Shown one piece after another: positions 8,505-17,020 of a DNA stretch of 34,437 nt. A model generated the notes under the pieces. It saw only the letters and a list, made by a program, of their open reading frames with translations. It was not told the DNA's origin and searched no databases. The stretch covers positions 1-34,437 of the forward strand of contig JACTUC010000013.1 of the NCBI GenBank assembly GCA_015660995.1. Direction: 5' to 3'. Numbering within the stretch: position 1 is the stretch's first letter; each line of letters opens with the position of its first letter. Source of the DNA: Candidatus Methanomethylicaceae archaeon (lineage in GTDB: Archaea; Thermoproteota; Methanomethylicia; Methanomethylicales; Methanomethylicaceae). Both the position numbers and the translations under genes were made by a program.

Positions 8505-8945
8505 ATGAGCGTCATTGTGACTCTGGAAAAAAAACCATTAATAAAGTTCGATGTCCAGAAGTGCGCCTTCTGCAAGATCTGCGAGCTGAGCTGCTCGAAG
8601 TACCATTACGGGAGATACGCAGACTCACTGGCAAGGATAACGGTCGTGAGGAAGAGCCCGCTGATGCTAAGGTGCCACATATGCACCCGGTGTGAAAAGC
8701 GGTTCTGCATCGCTGCCTGCCCCAAGAACGCCCTCTCCTACAGGGGTGGCAACATAGTTGTCGACGAGAAGTTCTGCGACTCATGCGGAATCTGCGTCAA
8801 GGCATGCCCGTTCCATGGCATAAGACTCCATCCGGAGACGAAGATGCCTTTAATATGCGACCTCTGCGACGGGGATCCCAGCTGCATCAAGGCATGCCCC
8901 AAGAGCGCGTTGAGCCTAGTGCTGCTCCCAGAGGCAAGGAAGTGA
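8505..8945 (+). CDS. Polyferredoxin, four [4Fe-4S] sites, AOR-associated
   Basis: A 146-residue electron carrier. Seventeen cysteines fall in four groups: 20/23/26/30 (CAFCKICELSC), 57/60/63/68/72, 91/94/97/101 (CDSCGICVKAC) and 118/121/127/131. Sixteen can serve four [4Fe-4S] clusters, leaving Cys-57 spare. Each later group ends in the C-P pair typical of ferredoxin domains. The order resembles the ferredoxin-like small subunit that accompanies many AOR-type enzymes. It lies two bases ahead of the AOR gene, so the two are almost surely one operon and one electron path, with electrons from aldehyde oxidation passing from AOR to this protein. Confidence 0.93.
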   Translation: MSVIVTLEKKPLIKFDVQKCAFCKICELSCSKYHYGRYADSLARITVVRKSPLMLRCHICTRCEKRFCIAACPKNALSYRGGNIVVDEKFCDSCGICVKACPFHGIRLHPETKMPLICDLCDGDPSCIKACPKSALSLVLLPEARK

Positions 8946-8947
8946 TT

Positions 8948-10810
8948 ATGGTGAAGTACAGTGGCTATAAAGGTAGAATTTTGAGGGTAAATCTTACCAA
9001 CAAGAAAACGACAACGCTCGACTTTACCGACGAGTTCGCCAAGAAGTACCTCGGCGGGAATGGATTTGCTGCCAGGTACATCTGGGACATGGTCGATCCC
9101 AGAATGGCGGCGTATGATCCGACAAACGTTGTTGCAATGATGACAGGGCCGTTTCAGGGGATCAACATTCCAACTGCTGGCAAGTATTATATGGCCACGA
9201 AGTCTCCGCTCACGAATGGCTACTTCGATAGCGTCAGCGGTGGCTACATCGGCGCCCAGATAAAGTATGCGGGCTACGACGGCCTTCTCATAACAGGAAA
9301 GGCTGAGAAACCGACCTATATCTTCATCGAAGACTCAAAGGTCGAGTTCAAGCCTGCTGAGAAGATGTGGGGCAAGTTAACAGGGGAGACCCAGGAGATG
9401 ATTAAGGAGGAGATTGGCGATCCCAACCTGTGCGTCTCTGCGATCGGGCCAGCTGGCGAGAATCTGGTCAGATATGCCTGCGTGATAACCGAGTATCGGG
9501 CTGCTGGGAGGGGGGGAGTCGGGGCCGTTATGGGATCTAAGAACCTCAAAGCAGTGGCGGTTAGGGGCTCAGGATCGAACCAAGTGGCAGACCCAGCGAA
9601 GTTCGAGGAGTGGCTGGACTGGTACAGTGTAGAGGCAAAGAAGATTCCGTCGCTAGTAGCAGGCCTGCCTATCTACGGTACACCAGTTCTGGTTGCGAGC
9701 ATAAACAACATGTTTGGCGCCATGGGCACAAGGAACCACCAGACAGAAGTCTTTGAGGGGTGGGAGGGCATCTCAGGCGAGACCTTGAAGAGGGTCTACT
9801 GGAGCAAGGACACTGCTTGCCCGGCTTGCCCAATAGCGTGCAGCAAGGTCTTTACCGTCAAGGATGGCAAGTGGAAGGGCGCTATCTCTGAAGGCCCAGA
9901 GTATGAGACCATCTATGCCTTCGGATCGATGTGCGGAATCAGCGACTCTGGTGCGTTGATAAAAACGGACAGCCTCTGTGACGAGTGGGGGATTGACACG
10001 ATTACATACGGTGTGACGCTCTCGTTCCTAATGGAATGCTACCAGAAAGGCCTTATCAATAAGGATAACACGGATGGGGCAGAATTCAAGTTCGGAAATG
10101 ACGATGTGTTAGTGGGGTTCGTCGAGAAGACAGCGAAGAGGCAGGGGATAGGGAATCTCATGGCTGAGGGGTCACTCCGTGCATCGAAGGTGATAGGCAG
10201 CGACTCAGAGCGTTTCGCAATCCAAGTCAAGGGGTTGGAGATACCAGGTCACTCCGCTCGAGCGCTCAGGGGGATGGCTCTGGGCTACGCGACCGCCACG
10301 AGGGGCGGCAGCCATCATGACCCGAGGCCGACGGGCGAGTATGCCGGCGTCTCCGACAGGAAAGCGGTAGAAGGCAAGGCTGCTTGGGTGATTGGAACCC
10401 AGCAGATGACGACAATAGGTGACAGCCTTGTCCAATGCCACTTCCTGGAGAGGCTGCTCGGGTTCACCCTTACGCAGAAGTTCGTTGATATGATCAATCC
10501 AGTTACAGGATTCGGCTACAACTTGCAGGAATTGGTCGACGTGGCGGAAAGGATTCTGGACCTTGAGAGATCCTTCAACGTGATGGCAGGTATAAGGAGG
10601 AAGAACGACACCCTCCCGAAGAGGTTCCTAGAGGAACCCATACCCGACGGACCGTCGAAGGGAATGAACACCGACGAGGCGACGCTGAGCAGGATGTTGG
10701 ACGAGTTCTATGGCATAAAGGGCTGGGACAAGACGACAGGCATCCCTACTAAGGATAAACTTGTAAAGATGGGCCTAGAGGATGTTGCTTTGGCTCTGGA
10801 AAAGCTGTGA
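8948..10810 (+). CDS. aor: Aldehyde:ferredoxin oxidoreductase (tungsten-type AOR family)
   Basis: Oxidises an aldehyde to the carboxylic acid with ferredoxin as acceptor, using a bis-pyranopterin W (or Mo) cofactor and one [4Fe-4S] cluster. The protein is 620 residues, close to Pyrococcus AOR (605). Evidence: the N-terminal GYKGRILRVNLTNKK and YLGGNGFAARY, the pterin-binding GRGGVGAVMGSKNLKA (residues 188-202), the cluster motif CPACPIAC with Cys-291, 294 and 298, and the distant fourth ligand Cys-497 in DSLVQCHF. The open frame runs upstream to 8783 through the ferredoxin gene, but the ATG at 8948 gives the family N terminus and follows a GGAAG. The exact substrate (formaldehyde, acetaldehyde or other) cannot be read from sequence. 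The moeA pair nearby would supply its metal cofactor. Confidence 0.97.
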   Translation: MVKYSGYKGRILRVNLTNKKTTTLDFTDEFAKKYLGGNGFAARYIWDMVDPRMAAYDPTNVVAMMTGPFQGINIPTAGKYYMATKSPLTNGYFDSVSGGYIGAQIKYAGYDGLLITGKAEKPTYIFIEDSKVEFKPAEKMWGKLTGETQEMIKEEIGDPNLCVSAIGPAGENLVRYACVITEYRAAGRGGVGAVMGSKNLKAVAVRGSGSNQVADPAKFEEWLDWYSVEAKKIPSLVAGLPIYGTPVLVASINNMFGAMGTRNHQTEVFEGWEGISGETLKRVYWSKDTACPACPIACSKVFTVKDGKWKGAISEGPEYETIYAFGSMCGISDSGALIKTDSLCDEWGIDTITYGVTLSFLMECYQKGLINKDNTDGAEFKFGNDDVLVGFVEKTAKRQGIGNLMAEGSLRASKVIGSDSERFAIQVKGLEIPGHSARALRGMALGYATATRGGSHHDPRPTGEYAGVSDRKAVEGKAAWVIGTQQMTTIGDSLVQCHFLERLLGFTLTQKFVDMINPVTGFGYNLQELVDVAERILDLERSFNVMAGIRRKNDTLPKRFLEEPIPDGPSKGMNTDEATLSRMLDEFYGIKGWDKTTGIPTKDKLVKMGLEDVALALEKL

Positions 10811-10816
10811 TAATCC

Positions 10817-10839
10817 TTTTTTATTTTTTTGAAAAAAAT
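10817..10839. terminator. T-run/A-run terminator between AOR and the receiver gene
   Basis: Six T residues (10817-10822) and the short palindrome ATTTTTTT-G-AAAAAAAT (10823-10839) fill the 37 bases between two convergent genes. On either strand the transcript ends in a U-run, so it can stop both. Confidence 0.6.
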
Positions 10840-10847
10840 GAGAATTA

Positions 10848-11243
10848 TCAGTGCGCGGATGGCTTGACCTTCTGCAAGAGTTTCTTAACAGCATCCACTA
10901 GATTGTCAAGGTCCTGAGATCGCATGGGCTTGCTCAAGAACATGTCGGCGCCTGCCTCTATGCTCATCCTAAAGTCTGCCTCCCGTCCAAGCACCGTGAA
11001 TATCACAACAGGTATGGCTTTCGTCTTCTGCTGGGATTTTAGGATCTTGCAGATCTCGAATCCGCTCTTACCGGGCATTACAACATCCATCAAAATCAGG
11101 TTGGGGGCTTCGGAATCGGCTTTTTGGAGCGCTTCCTCGCCGCTTGAGGCAAGAATAACCGTAAAGCCTGCGTTCTCGAGGTGCATCTTTGTTAGGTTCC
11201 TGACGTCGGTCTCGTCGTCAACCACTAGTATTTTTTCGGACAG
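10848..11243 (-). CDS. Response regulator receiver protein (CheY-like)
   Basis: A single phosphoacceptor domain without output domain. The acidic pair is in VVDDE, the phosphorylated aspartate in LILMDVVMPGKSG, the switch residue in VIFTVLG and the lysine in FLSKPM. The first usual start, GTG at 11225, would begin at VDDE and cut away most of the first beta strand. Reading upstream gives SEKILVVDDE, the classic family N terminus, preceded by CTG at 11243, with GGAGGA seven bases before it. I therefore place the start at CTG 11243, giving 131 residues. The gene overlaps the 3' end of the histidine kinase gene by 26 bases in another frame. The kinase is its natural partner. A one-base frameshift that would fuse both into a hybrid kinase is the alternative reading. 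Confidence 0.88.
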   Translation of the reverse strand: MSEKILVVDDETDVRNLTKMHLENAGFTVILASSGEEALQKADSEAPNLILMDVVMPGKSGFEICKILKSQQKTKAIPVVIFTVLGREADFRMSIEAGADMFLSKPMRSQDLDNLVDAVKKLLQKVKPSAH

Positions 11244-14200
11244 ATCCTGATCCTCCTGTTGTCACTACTTCTTTGGGCAGGACGAAGATAAGTCTTGCAC
11301 CCATTCCCTCGCCGGCAGACTCTGCCCATATCTTTCCGCCATGTGCCTCTACCAATCCCCTTGTAACGCTAAGCCCCAGACCAGTTCCACGCACATAGCT
11401 AGTCTTTTTGATCGCGGTAAAGGGTTCGAAAACCCTCTCTAGATCCTCGCTTTTTATGCCTATTCCTGTGTCTGAGACGATGATGCGCACCGTCGCCCCG
11501 TCATCGTAAGTCTCGATGGATATTTTCCCGTGTTCTGGCGTGAATTTGGATGCGTTGCTGAGAAGGTTCGTGAGGACCTGCGTGAGCTTAATCCTGTCGC
11601 CTTCTATGATCAATGGGGCTTCCTTACCAAGGAGCTCGAAAATCTGTTGCTTTTCGATCAGAAACGGCTCAAGCTCATTTCTGCAACACTTGATTATCTC
11701 TCTCACGTCTATTTTCTCGAGTTCTAGTTGGATCTTACCCGCCTCGATTCGCTTTACATCAAGTATATCGTTAGTGAGGCTGATCAGCCTATCTGTGTTC
11801 CTTTTTACTATCCCGAGGTTCTCCCCAATCTTCTCAGGTACCTCTCCCATCTTCCCGCTGAGGATGTAGTCGAGGTAGCCCATCATCGCCACGAGAGGAG
11901 TCCGCAACTCATGCGTGATGTTCGAGATGAACTGTTCCCGCATCTCCATAACTCTCTTCAGTTCCGCCTCTGCCATCTTCCTCTGGGTTATGTCCTTGAT
12001 TATTAGCACCACTGATCCCAGTTTGGAGGAAGATTCCTGAATAAGGCCAGACGAGATCGAGACGGGGATTTCATCCCTGTATTTTGTGAGTACGCTGAAC
12101 TCTAGGTCCTTCATGAGACCAGACACATATGTGTTGGTCATGGAACCTACTGCAAGCGGCTTGTCCCTTGTGATGATAAAATCTAGATAGTTCCTGCCAA
12201 GCAGATTCTCTTTACCCTCAAGCTTCAGCAAGTCAAGAGCTGCCTGATTACACTCGGTTATTGTTCCATCGTCCTCCACTACCATCATTGCGTCTGGTGA
12301 TGCTTCTATTATCCTGCGGAAACGTTCCTCGCTGACCTGCAGCTTTGCCGCCCTATCATCCACCAGGTCTGCCAGATGCTCGGAAAAGAGCTTGAGAGCA
12401 TCCTCCATTCTTTTCCTCTCTGTGATGTCAGTAAGGGTGCCTTCGTAGTAGAGGATTTTTCCACCATGGTCCTTGACTATGTGGGCGTTCTCGAGGACGT
12501 GTATCTGCTTCCCGTCTTTTCGCTTTAGTACAAGGTCCGAGGTCCGTATCTCGCCATCCTGATTCAGCTTTTCGATGGCAGACCTCCTTTCTCCAGGATT
12601 GGCATAGAGATCGTCTGCAATGTTGGCATTAAGCAGCTCTTCCTTTGAGCCATAGCCCAGAATGTCCACGAGTGCTTGGTTTACTGTGATCAGTTTCCCC
12701 TGCGCGGTGCTCTGGTAGATTCCATCTGGGATATTCTCGTAAAGGCTCCTGTACTTCTCCTCGGAAGCGAGTAGCGCATCCTCTATTCGCTTCCTCTCTG
12801 TGATGTCCCTAATTGACTCGATGGCGCCCACGACGTTCCCGTCGTCGTCGAAGAGCTGTGAAGCGGTTGCCCATAGGCACCTCTCGGCGCCGCGCAGCCT
12901 GACAAGCGTCTCAGTGTAAAAGGTATTCCCTTCCTTTTGGATTGCTTTATACATTTTTTCGATCCCTTGGTCGGGATGCATTACCAGATCTATTAAGCCA
13001 GGCCTCCTCAATCCATAGAAAGGTAAGGAATATTCGTAGTTGCCCTTGCCTATCATTGCTTCCTTTCGGACTCCGGTCATCTCTTCGATGGCTTTGTTCC
13101 AGGCTATTACCACACCTTCCTTGTCCATCACCATTGTGGCATCGGGCAGGAAGTCGATAATATCCTGCAGCTGCTGGTGAGCTAATCTAAGTCTCTCCTC
13201 GTCCCTCATCCTGTCGCTAATGTCCGTTCCTACGGATAGCATCGCAATGACTTCCCCATCTTTGTTCCTCAGGGGTTTGTTGGTCCAGTGGATCCATACC
13301 CGCTCCCCGCTCTTCTTTACGTTCTCATTGACATTGGTGGAGTACTTCTCATCCGAGATGATGAGTTGAACCAGATTGCTGATGTCCCGCCCACTGGACT
13401 CTGTTTTCGGGATTATGGTTTCGTGTAAATTCTTCCCTACGACTTCTTCCCGCGAAAATCCAAAGAACCTCTCTGCGAATTCGTTGAACGATAGGACATT
13501 ACCCTTCAAGTCCCACTTGAATATGATGCTGTTTGCGCTTTCAACAAGCTCGCGGTACTTCTCCTCGCTCTCTCGCAGCGCCTCCTCCATCTTCCTGCGA
13601 CTGGTGATGGGTATGACGATCTCCAGTGCAAATATGACATCCCCTTTGCTGTTCTTGATCGGAGTTGTTATGATCTGCGACCATACTTTCTCACCCTTCG
13701 CGTCTATGCTTGCCTGCTCAAGAGTGTGCATAGACTTCCCCCGGAAAACCTTCGCTATGCCACAATCGCTGCAGGCGTCGTCCAGTTGGTGCATGGCAGA
13801 ATAACAGCACTTACCCTCTATGTTGCCGAAAAGATCCTTCAGCACACTGTTTGCCCAGACAACCTTCCTGTCCCTGAGAATGATGGCTACGCCCACTCCC
13901 ATATTTTTTGTGATTAGCTCTAACTTCTCATTCTCATTCCGGAGATCCTCCTCCATCTTTTTCCTTTCAGTAATGTCCGCGATTATGAGAAGGATCCCTG
14001 AAAACTGCCCTTGCTCATCAGTGAGCGGAGAGGCATTAACTATGGCTTGCATCCTAGTGCCATCCTTCCTTATGAACTCCAGATCATGCTGCCCTCTGAG
14101 CCCCTGCTTCTGCCGATCAACGTAACCCCTAGCAGCCTTTTTATCATCCTTATCGAAAAGATCGAAGATGGACTTGCCCATCATTTCCCCTATTGGGTAA

Positions 14201-16119
14201 CCAAGCATCTCAGCCAAGCGTTGGTTGACGAAAGTAATGTTGTATCCAGTGTCACAGACTCCTATCCCGTCATAAGCGAGTTCCACCAACTGTTGGTACT
14301 TTGCCTTGCTCCGGGTCAGCTCCCCCTCTATCCTCTTCCTCTCGGTGATGTCGCGGAAGATAACTTGTAAGGCAGGTTTGCTCTTGTAGGTGAAGGGAAG
14401 CGCGGTCACTTCAATATAGATTGTCTTGCCATCCATTCTGGTCATTTCCCTCTCTAGAATGGGCTGCGAGACCTTGGTCAGCGTCCTCGCGCTCTCTTCA
14501 AGCAGTGCTATATAGTCAGGGTGCAGAAAGGCGGGTATCTCCTTCCCCAACAGCTCGACGGGTTTCTTCCCACCAAGGATCTTGGCGCCTGCTGGATTGA
14601 TGTATGCGACCTTGCCTTCCTGCTGTATGACAACGCCATCTGTTGAGGATTCTACGAGCTGGCGGTACTTATCCTCAGACTCTTGAAGAGCGCTCTCCAT
14701 CCTCAGCCGTCTTAGGGCGAGGGCGTAAAGCTCACCCATTCTGATTATGGCTTCAAGATCCCTCTCAGTATAGTCCCTGTGGGAGTTTGCCAGTGCAATC
14801 TGGCCTACAAGTTCTTCCCCCATCATTACAGGGACTGAGAGGAACCGCTTCAATGCTATATGGCCTTGGGGCGTTCCCCTGGACGAGATGTGGGAGGAGG
14901 GAGAGTTGGTATAAAATGGGATGCGGGTGTTCAGGGCATACCCCCAAAGCGTGTCGTAGAGACCATCTGGTCCCCTATGGAAGCGTGGCAAGGAGCCTTC
15001 TTCGCTTGTCTGGCACATGCCCTTCTCCATCATCTCCGTCTGGGCGTGCCCGACGTTATCGCCAGTCTCTGGGTCGATTATGGTGACATAGCCATGTTCG
15101 CTACCGGTTATGAACTTGGCTTGAGCCAGAATGCTGGAAGTCATGATGCTGATGTTTGAGGAGCTCGAGAGCAACGGTTTTAATAACTTGGCTAGGGAGG
15201 TGTTGACAGCCAGCTCCCAGATCAGGGAGTCCTGGGCTTTCTTGCGCCTTGTGATGTCCTCGACCAGACACAAGCACCGATCATACTTCCCAGCCTTGTT
15301 CTTCAGCGCAGAGGAGTTGATATTGACATCTATGATGGTGCCGTCCTTGTGGACCATCCTGTACTCCTCATTATTGAGGGAGCCCTTGTTCATTATTTCC
15401 TTGAGCGATTTTTGGGCCTTTTCGATGTAATCCTGGTGGAATATCTTGGCCATCGATTGGCCTATTATCTCCTCGGGAGAGTAGCCCAAGAATTCCCGAA
15501 CACGGCTATTGGAGTCGACTATCAAACCTTCTCTGCTGATAGAAACTATGAAGTTCGCTGCGGTCTCGAAGATCGTGCGGTACTTCTCCTCGGAGCTCTT
15601 AAGGGCATCCCACATCTTGTTACGCTCGCTTATGTCAGTAAGCGAGACGAGTGTCCTGCAGAGATCGAGCTCACAACCTGGAACAACATTCCACTTGAGG
15701 AGGGTATAGATCATCTCGCCGTCAAGCCGCATGTTGATGCCTTCGGCTTCGAAGGATGTCTTGCCCTCGGAGATGGCGATTATTTCTTCCATCAATCTAA
15801 GGTAGCTCTCCTTCACGTACCATTGAGAGATCCCCCTCTGGGCTTTCTCCTTGTTCGAGGCTCCCAGCAACTTGATAGCAGCATTGTTAACGTCCAATAT
15901 CTTCACGAGGTCGGCGCATTTCAGCAGCTCTTCGGGGTGCTTTGCAAAAAACGCGCGGAGGTTTTTCACTCCAGAAGACATCTTTTCGTTGAGGTACTTC
16001 TTTACACCCGAAAAGTCCTCCTCGAGGAGTGCTACTGGGGAGTTCTCGAAGATAGCGCGGTACCTAGCTTCATTATCGAACATCGCCTCTTCTTTTTTGC
16101 GCGGCACTTCTTCGGTCAT
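11218..16119 (-). CDS. Giant soluble multi-PAS/GAF sensor histidine kinase
   Basis: A 1633-residue kinase without membrane segments, so it senses cytosolic cues. I read PAS 1 at about 15-165, PAS 2 at 175-290, GAF at 300-472, then PAS 3 (478-592), 4 (600-717), 5 (725-838), 6 (848-968), 7 (976-1108), 8 (1114-1232) and 9 (1258-1380); most end in a DITERK-type PAC tail. HisKA follows with His-1403 in ITHELRTPL, then the ATPase with NLLSNASKF (N box), DTGIGI and GTGLGL. PAS 5 holds Cys-771, 772, 783 and 786. It diverges from the corrinoid methyltransferase operon 238 bases away and ends in the receiver gene. In Methanosarcina, PAS/GAF kinases such as MsmS are linked to methylsulfide methyltransferase genes, so control of the adjacent operon is a fair but unproven inference. 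Confidence 0.96.
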   Translation of the reverse strand: MTEEVPRKKEEAMFDNEARYRAIFENSPVALLEEDFSGVKKYLNEKMSSGVKNLRAFFAKHPEELLKCADLVKILDVNNAAIKLLGASNKEKAQRGISQWYVKESYLRLMEEIIAISEGKTSFEAEGINMRLDGEMIYTLLKWNVVPGCELDLCRTLVSLTDISERNKMWDALKSSEEKYRTIFETAANFIVSISREGLIVDSNSRVREFLGYSPEEIIGQSMAKIFHQDYIEKAQKSLKEIMNKGSLNNEEYRMVHKDGTIIDVNINSSALKNKAGKYDRCLCLVEDITRRKKAQDSLIWELAVNTSLAKLLKPLLSSSSNISIMTSSILAQAKFITGSEHGYVTIIDPETGDNVGHAQTEMMEKGMCQTSEEGSLPRFHRGPDGLYDTLWGYALNTRIPFYTNSPSSHISSRGTPQGHIALKRFLSVPVMMGEELVGQIALANSHRDYTERDLEAIIRMGELYALALRRLRMESALQESEDKYRQLVESSTDGVVIQQEGKVAYINPAGAKILGGKKPVELLGKEIPAFLHPDYIALLEESARTLTKVSQPILEREMTRMDGKTIYIEVTALPFTYKSKPALQVIFRDITERKRIEGELTRSKAKYQQLVELAYDGIGVCDTGYNITFVNQRLAEMLGYPIGEMMGKSIFDLFDKDDKKAARGYVDRQKQGLRGQHDLEFIRKDGTRMQAIVNASPLTDEQGQFSGILLIIADITERKKMEEDLRNENEKLELITKNMGVGVAIILRDRKVVWANSVLKDLFGNIEGKCCYSAMHQLDDACSDCGIAKVFRGKSMHTLEQASIDAKGEKVWSQIITTPIKNSKGDVIFALEIVIPITSRRKMEEALRESEEKYRELVESANSIIFKWDLKGNVLSFNEFAERFFGFSREEVVGKNLHETIIPKTESSGRDISNLVQLIISDEKYSTNVNENVKKSGERVWIHWTNKPLRNKDGEVIAMLSVGTDISDRMRDEERLRLAHQQLQDIIDFLPDATMVMDKEGVVIAWNKAIEEMTGVRKEAMIGKGNYEYSLPFYGLRRPGLIDLVMHPDQGIEKMYKAIQKEGNTFYTETLVRLRGAERCLWATASQLFDDDGNVVGAIESIRDITERKRIEDALLASEEKYRSLYENIPDGIYQSTAQGKLITVNQALVDILGYGSKEELLNANIADDLYANPGERRSAIEKLNQDGEIRTSDLVLKRKDGKQIHVLENAHIVKDHGGKILYYEGTLTDITERKRMEDALKLFSEHLADLVDDRAAKLQVSEERFRRIIEASPDAMMVVEDDGTITECNQAALDLLKLEGKENLLGRNYLDFIITRDKPLAVGSMTNTYVSGLMKDLEFSVLTKYRDEIPVSISSGLIQESSSKLGSVVLIIKDITQRKMAEAELKRVMEMREQFISNITHELRTPLVAMMGYLDYILSGKMGEVPEKIGENLGIVKRNTDRLISLTNDILDVKRIEAGKIQLELEKIDVREIIKCCRNELEPFLIEKQQIFELLGKEAPLIIEGDRIKLTQVLTNLLSNASKFTPEHGKISIETYDDGATVRIIVSDTGIGIKSEDLERVFEPFTAIKKTSYVRGTGLGLSVTRGLVEAHGGKIWAESAGEGMGARLIFVLPKEVVTTGGSGSVRKNTSG

Positions 16120-16209
16120 GGCTTTCGGCCTTTCCTGTCACCAGTAATCTGCAACACCGTTGAGCGCGATCAGGTCGCAGGCATTGGAGCCAGAAGGCTC
16201 GACTGTGAC

Positions 16210-16248
16210 CTTTATTACATTAAAGCGGGCTTCTGCCTTTAAAAAGGC
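16210..16248 (-). promoter_or_regulatory. Two AT-rich palindromes upstream of the kinase gene
   Basis: CTTTA/TAAAG (16210-16225) and GCCTTT-AA-AAAGGC (16235-16248, perfect six-base arms) are TATA-like and symmetric. They lie about 90-130 bases before the kinase start, and about 110-150 bases before the corrinoid gene on the other strand. They may be a kinase promoter, an operator, or both. Confidence 0.3.
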
Positions 16249-16310
16249 TTGTAGTTTTGGCGACCAGTTAAACCGAAGAACCGACCTAACAGAAAAACCA
16301 GTTATAGCAA

Positions 16311-16342
16311 ACTATTAAAACAACGTGAGGAGACCTTTCCTC
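16311..16342 (+). promoter_or_regulatory. TATA-like box and inverted repeat before the corrinoid operon
   Basis: ACTATTAAAA (16311-16320) is a TATA candidate about 40 bases before the TTG start at 16358. Right after it GAGGA (16327-16331) and TCCTC (16338-16342) form an inverted repeat with a six-base spacer, ending near the expected transcription start. The position fits an operator. A GAGGGA at 16344-16349 serves as ribosome site. Confidence 0.4.
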
Positions 16343-16357
16343 GAGGGATAATTTAGG

Positions 16358-17020
16358 TTGAGCCAAGAGCAAATGCTTGATGATCTTGCGAATTCTGTTA
16401 TCAGTGGAGATGCTAATAGGGCAGCAGAAGCTGCAAAGAATGCTCTTACAGGAGGGGTTGATCCGTTGAATGCCATCACAAACGGCTTGAATAGGGGGAT
16501 GAAGCAGGTGGGGGAGGACTTCAGCAAGCTGAAGGTTTATCTGCCCGAGGTCATGATGGCAGCAGAGGCGATGAAGGCTGCTCTCGCCATACTCGAGCCC
16601 GCCGCACTGAAGAAGGACAGCACTAGCATCAAGAAGAGCAAGGTTGTCATAGCCACCATTGCGGGTGATATCCACGATATCGGGAAGAACATTGTGTCAC
16701 TCCTCATGAGAGCAAACGGCTTCGAAATTTACGATCTCGGAAGAGACGTGCCAATAGACGCTATGATCAGCAAGGCAATGGATGTGAACGCGGAGATTAT
16801 TGCAGCATCGACCCTGCTCTCAACCTCAATGCCGTACATGGAGGACATGATCGCTCTGCTCAAGGAGAGGGGCCTGCGCGGAAAGTTCATAATAATGGTC
16901 GGCGGTGGACCCGTAACCAAGGAGTGGGCAACCTCGATAGGGGCCGACGGCTACGGCGACGACGGTGACGAGGCGGTCAAGGTAGCCTATGAGCTGCTCC
17001 AAAGGGTGAAGCCAAATTGA
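16358..17020 (+). CDS. Methyltransferase cognate corrinoid protein (MtmC/MtbC type)
   Basis: A 220-residue cobalamin protein that carries the methyl group between two methyltransferases. Residues 5-85 are the helical cap (B12-binding-2) and 92-215 the Rossmann-like B12 domain. The cobalt ligand is His-106 in GDIHDIGKN, and the SxxLS-like (STLLSTS, 151-157) and VGGGPV (181-186) segments that hold the nucleotide tail are present. The length is typical of MtmC, MtbC and MttC. The start is TTG at 16358, eight or nine bases after GAGGGA; an ATG at 16373 would trim five residues. The stop overlaps the TTG start of the first MtmB-like gene (TTGA), so the pair is coupled and this is the natural methyl acceptor of both downstream enzymes. 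Confidence 0.96.
   Translation: MSQEQMLDDLANSVISGDANRAAEAAKNALTGGVDPLNAITNGLNRGMKQVGEDFSKLKVYLPEVMMAAEAMKAALAILEPAALKKDSTSIKKSKVVIATIAGDIHDIGKNIVSLLMRANGFEIYDLGRDVPIDAMISKAMDVNAEIIAASTLLSTSMPYMEDMIALLKERGLRGKFIIMVGGGPVTKEWATSIGADGYGDDGDEAVKVAYELLQRVKPN

Noticed and set aside
8783-8947. N-terminal extension of the AOR frame into the ferredoxin gene.
   Set aside because: The extension is unrelated to AOR and out of frame with the ferredoxin; the ATG at 8948 gives the family N terminus.
15349-16242. A 297-residue open frame on the plus strand.
   Set aside because: It is antisense to the first PAS domains of the kinase, with no recognisable domain or ribosome site.
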